The position numbers were made by a program, and so were the translations under genes. A stretch of DNA of 49,670 nucleotides from an uncultured Pelagibacteraceae bacterium (lineage in GTDB: Bacteria; Pseudomonadota; Alphaproteobacteria; Pelagibacterales; Pelagibacteraceae), in contig CACIXL010000005.1 in the NCBI GenBank assembly GCA_902590625.1, forward strand, positions 1-49,670, in the 5' to 3' direction. Shown here in pieces: positions 46,861 through 49,670 of this stretch; the stretch's first letter is position 1, and each line of letters starts with the position of its first letter. A model generated the notes under the pieces. That model ran no database searches. It was not told where the DNA came from and was given only the letters and a program-made list of their open reading frames with translations.

Positions 46861-47937
46861 ATGGTTCCCATAGATAAAGTCAAAGATATTTTAGGTAAGT
46901 ATGTTTCTTTAGAAAAAGAACTTGCATCAGGTAATATTGAACCCAAAACTTTTGCAAATAAGTCTAAAGAATACTCAAATCTAGGTAGCATAATTCAAGT
47001 TGCTAAAGAATATTTGAACTTTGAAAAAGAAAAGAAAGATTTAGAGAATATGATTAAAGATCAATCAAATGATCAAGAAATGATAGATTTAGCTCAAAAA
47101 GATTTAAGTGAGCTAATAAAAAAAAAAGAAAAGAATGAAAATGAATTGAAACTATTCTTATTACCAAAAGATGAAGATGATAATAAAAATGCTATTGTCG
47201 AAATAAGAGCTGGAACCGGAGGTTTGGAAGCCTCTCTTTTTTGTGCTGATTTATTTAAAATGTACGAAAAAGTTTGTTCAAAGAAAAAATGGAGGCTAGA
47301 TTTAATAAATATTTCAAAGAGTGAAGCTGGAGGTTATAAAGAGGTGATTTTTTCTGTTAATGGTAACGATATTTATTCATATTTAAAATATGAGTCAGGC
47401 GTGCATCGTGTTCAAAGAATTCCTGAAACAGAAACTCAAGGAAGGGTTCATACCTCTGCTGCGACAGTAGCAGTTCTGCCTGAAGTGGAAGAAGTTGATA
47501 TTGAAATTAAAGAGTCTGATCTAAGAATAGATGTTTTTAGAGCAGGCGGACCAGGAGGCCAATCTGTAAACACGACTGACAGCGCTGTTAGAATTACCCA
47601 TATACCAACTGGTGTTGTTGTAAGTCAACAAGATGAAAAATCTCAACATAAAAATAAAGCTAAAGCACTAAAGATTTTAAGATCTAGAGTATATGAAGCT
47701 GAAAAAAGAAGAAAAGATCAAGAAAGATCCAGCAATAGAAGAAGCCAGATAGGGACTGGAGATAGATCAGAAAGAATTAGAACATATAATTTTCCACAAG
47801 GAAGAGTAACAGATCATAGAATAAATCTTACGTTACATAAACTAGATGAATTTTTAAGCGGAGAAATTCACGAAGAAATGAATCAGGAACTTCGTCTTAA
47901 AGAACAAAGCCTAAAACTTGAAAATCTTAACTCATGA
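46861..47937 (+). CDS. prfA: Peptide chain release factor 1
   Basis: A 358-residue class I release factor. The GGQ motif is at 232-234 in [11 protein letters not shown], and the codon-recognition tripeptide is Pro-Glu-Thr (188-190) in [10 protein letters not shown], matching the RF1 PxT form that reads UAA and UAG. That specificity matters here, since both stop codons shared with tRNAs are UAG. Its GGQ glutamine is methylated by PrmC, whose gene overlaps by 4 bases. Confidence 0.96.
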   Translation: MVPIDKVKDILGKYVSLEKELASGNIEPKTFANKSKEYSNLGSIIQVAKEYLNFEKEKKDLENMIKDQSNDQEMIDLAQKDLSELIKKKEKNENELKLFLLPKDEDDNKNAIVEIRAGTGGLEASLFCADLFKMYEKVCSKKKWRLDLINISKSEAGGYKEVIFSVNGNDIYSYLKYESGVHRVQRIPETETQGRVHTSAATVAVLPEVEEVDIEIKESDLRIDVFRAGGPGGQSVNTTDSAVRITHIPTGVVVSQQDEKSQHKNKAKALKILRSRVYEAEKRRKDQERSSNRRSQIGTGDRSERIRTYNFPQGRVTDHRINLTLHKLDEFLSGEIHEEMNQELRLKEQSLKLENLNS

Positions 47938-48773
47938 AAGTTTTTGAAATAATTAAATTTGGTTCAAATTTACTTAAAGAAAATAAAATACCAGCTCATA
48001 TTTTAGACTCTGAGTTGCTCCTTGCAAAAACACTGGATAAAACTAGAGAAGAAATTTTAATTAATTTAAATGAAAAAATTAATGAAAAAAATATCAATGT
48101 ATTTAAAGACCTCTTAAAAAGAAGGTTAAATAATGAGCCAGTCGCTTATATTTTAGGTGAGAAAGAGTTTTACAGCAAAAGATTTGAAGTAGATAAAACT
48201 ACTTTAATTCCTAGACCCGAAACAGAGATATTAGTAGAAACTATAATCAAAATTTATAAAGAGAGGAAAATTACAATTTTAGATATTGGAACTGGTTCAG
48301 GTTGCATTATTTTGAGCCTACTTAGTTCATTAAAAAAATCAATCGGTACAGGCGTTGATATCTCAAAATACGCAATTCAGATTGCAAAAAAAAATGCTCA
48401 AAATCACAATTTATTTAATAGAGTAAAATTTTTAAATAAATCTTTTGAGGGTATATTTAGTAAAAAATTTGATTTAATTGTATCTAACCCACCATATGTA
48501 GAGAATAAAGACATTAAAAATTTGAGCGATGATATAAAAAGATTTGAACCTAGATTAGCTTTAGATGGTGGCAAGGATGGGCTTGACCTCATTAAAAAAG
48601 TTATTTACAAATCTAAAGAAATCTTAAAATACGATGGAACACTTGCCCTTGAAATTGGCAATGAACAGATACAAAAAGTTTCTAAGATATTAATTAAAAA
48701 AAACTTTAGAATTAAAAAAGTTTTAAAAGATTATAAAAACAATGTTAGGTGCGTTTTAGCCATAAATAATTAG
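47934..48773 (+). CDS. prmC: Release factor glutamine methyltransferase
   Basis: A 279-residue SAM-dependent enzyme that N5-methylates the GGQ glutamine of release factors. It has an N-terminal helical substrate domain, LIPRPETE (91-98), SAM-binding [10 protein letters not shown] (116-125) and the active-site NPPY (185-188). The ATGA overlap couples it to prfA, its substrate. Confidence 0.95.
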   Translation: MKVFEIIKFGSNLLKENKIPAHILDSELLLAKTLDKTREEILINLNEKINEKNINVFKDLLKRRLNNEPVAYILGEKEFYSKRFEVDKTTLIPRPETEILVETIIKIYKERKITILDIGTGSGCIILSLLSSLKKSIGTGVDISKYAIQIAKKNAQNHNLFNRVKFLNKSFEGIFSKKFDLIVSNPPYVENKDIKNLSDDIKRFEPRLALDGGKDGLDLIKKVIYKSKEILKYDGTLALEIGNEQIQKVSKILIKKNFRIKKVLKDYKNNVRCVLAINN

Positions 48774-49157
48774 ATGAACAATAATAATAGAAGAAGAAAT
48801 TTTAGGTCCAGACCTCAAAAAAATAATTTTAGAAGAAGAAGCGTTTCTCTAAACTCTAATAATTCAAACAATCTTCACAGTAATGGAAATTTGAGTTTTA
48901 GCAGAAATGGATCGATGAACAATATTCATAATGTAGAAAAGACAATGTTAAAATATCAACAACTAGCTAAGGATGCTCAAAGCAATGGAGATCCTGTGCT
49001 TTCTCAAAATTATTTGCAACATGCTGATCATTACTTAAGAAGATATAATGAACTCAATCAAAAAAGAGAAAATCCAGCAGAAAAACAATTAGAAGAAGAT
49101 AAATCATTGCTGAAAGAAGATATGATTGAAAAAGAAGCTCAATCTATTTCAAGTTGA
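48774..49157 (+). CDS. DUF4167 family protein
   Basis: A 127-residue protein with an Arg/Asn-rich, probably disordered N-terminus (1-55), which is RNA-binding-like in composition. The conserved DUF4167 core then reads KYQQLAKDAQSNGDPVLSQN followed by YLQHADHYLRRYNEL (about 61-95). The acidic C-terminus is variable. The prfA-prmC-DUF4167 order is common in alphaproteobacteria. The function is not established. It starts directly after prmC. Confidence 0.86.
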   Translation: MNNNNRRRNFRSRPQKNNFRRRSVSLNSNNSNNLHSNGNLSFSRNGSMNNIHNVEKTMLKYQQLAKDAQSNGDPVLSQNYLQHADHYLRRYNELNQKRENPAEKQLEEDKSLLKEDMIEKEAQSISS

Positions 49158-49160
49158 AAA

Positions 49161-49670
49161 CTATCTTAGTTCAGCTAACTTTAAATCAATTTTAATTCTG
49201 TCTAACTCAAAATTTTTCCTATCTTCACCCTTTAAAGTTTTTCCTGAAGGTAATTTTAGTTTTTGAGAATTAACTTTTTTACCGTTTACAATTACTTCAT
49301 AGTGCAAGTGTGGCCCAGTGGAAAGACCTGTTGATCCTACGTAACCAATTATCTGACCTTGTTTGACTTTTCTTCCTACTTTAATTCCTTTCGCAAAAGA
49401 TTTCATGTGTGCGTAAATAGTTTCATATGTTGAATTATGTTTTATCTTTACACAATTACCACCTCCTCCACACCATTTAGCTCTAGTTACTGTTCCTGAT
49501 CCTGAAGCCATTATTGGCGTACCACTTGGTGCAGCAAAATCTGTTCCTCTATGCATTTTATTATAACCTAATATAGGATGTTTTCTCATTCCGAATGAGG
49601 AAGATAAGCGCGCCCCATTGATCGGAGTTTTCATCAAAGACTTTGTTATACTTTTACCTTTTATATCAAA
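49161..49670 (-). CDS. M23-family peptidase, C-terminal part (5' end outside window)
   Basis: The frame stays open to the right edge, so these 169 residues are the C-terminal LytM/M23 domain of a larger protein; in-frame Met/Leu codons near 49634-49637 are internal, not starts. The domain begins KTPINGARLSSSFGMRKHPI, has zinc-ligand motif HRGTDFAAPSGTPI, the GTVTRAKWCGGGGNCVKIKH strand and the HLHYE motif. It predicts a Zn-dependent peptidoglycan endopeptidase or an amidase activator. Both the ligand His residues and the HxH motif are intact, which favours activity. Confidence 0.9.
   Translation of the reverse strand, partial: FDIKGKSITKSLMKTPINGARLSSSFGMRKHPILGYNKMHRGTDFAAPSGTPIMASGSGTVTRAKWCGGGGNCVKIKHNSTYETIYAHMKSFAKGIKVGRKVKQGQIIGYVGSTGLSTGPHLHYEVIVNGKKVNSQKLKLPSGKTLKGEDRKNFELDRIKIDLKLAELR

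Noticed and set aside
1-49670. CRISPR array, prophage, transposon or restriction system
   Set aside because: No spaced direct repeats, integrase, transposase, capsid or methylase genes were found on reading both strands.

Overview
The window is bacterial chromosome from an alphaproteobacterium, most likely of the SAR11 clade (Candidatus Pelagibacter or a close relative). The reasons are strongly AT-rich DNA, proteins full of Lys, Ile and Asn, extreme gene packing (most neighbours overlap by 1-20 bases or are separated by fewer than 10), a class I lysyl-tRNA synthetase, the cobT-cobS-dnaJ-bolA cluster, and alphaproteobacterial marker families (DUF1178, DUF2948, DUF4167). I see no insertion sequence, prophage, CRISPR array or rRNA. 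No stretch over 300 bases lacks a gene; the longest gap is about 175 bases (7338-7513).

Layout. (1) 1-7337, plus strand: a translation operon infC(partial)-rpmI-rplT-pheS-pheT-lepA, then a lone GT4 glycosyltransferase whose stop codon runs into tRNA-Ser(GGA). (2) 7338-8163: a structured leader with a near-perfect intrinsic terminator directly in front of two unrecognised paralogous small membrane proteins, with two hairpins between them. (3) 8164-11719, minus: trkH-ampG-NlpC/P60 peptidase. (4) 11813-15330, plus: lysK-pyrD-rpmB-yhhQ-like transporter. (5) 15327-18617, minus: cobT-cobS-DnaJ-like, with bolA divergent. (6) 18889-20497, minus: aroK-aroB. (7) 20570-24677, plus: two unrecognised envelope proteins, then def-fmt-truA. 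(8) 24667-31127, minus: a nine-gene run rpmH-rnpA-yidD-yidC-argB-HAD phosphatase-dapD-dapE-SET methyltransferase. (9) 31178-39432, plus: a TVP38-like membrane protein, a DUF255 thioredoxin protein and small proteins, then dcd-murA-DUF2948-hisD-infA-tRNA-Phe and a photolyase. (10) 39434-41998, minus: secA. (11) 42043-49157, plus: argJ and DUF1178, then lysC-ispG-prfA-prmC-DUF4167, with ubiG on the minus strand between the two runs and a partial M23 peptidase on the minus strand at the right edge.

Most genes are housekeeping: translation, membrane insertion and secretion (yidC, yidD, secA), lysine/arginine/histidine/aromatic biosynthesis, pyrimidine and isoprenoid synthesis, and cell-wall synthesis and recycling (murA, ampG, NlpC/P60, M23).

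The less ordinary signals are these: both tRNAs begin on the G of an upstream UAG stop codon, so 5' maturation would break that stop codon; tRNA-Phe has an altered elbow (no U55, short D-loop); a possible attenuator controls a pair of small hydrophobic paralogues; CobS/CobT lie with a DnaJ-like protein and BolA but with no cobalamin genes; a SET-domain lysine methyltransferase closes a lysine-biosynthesis operon; and several micro-ORFs are coupled to neighbours by overlap.
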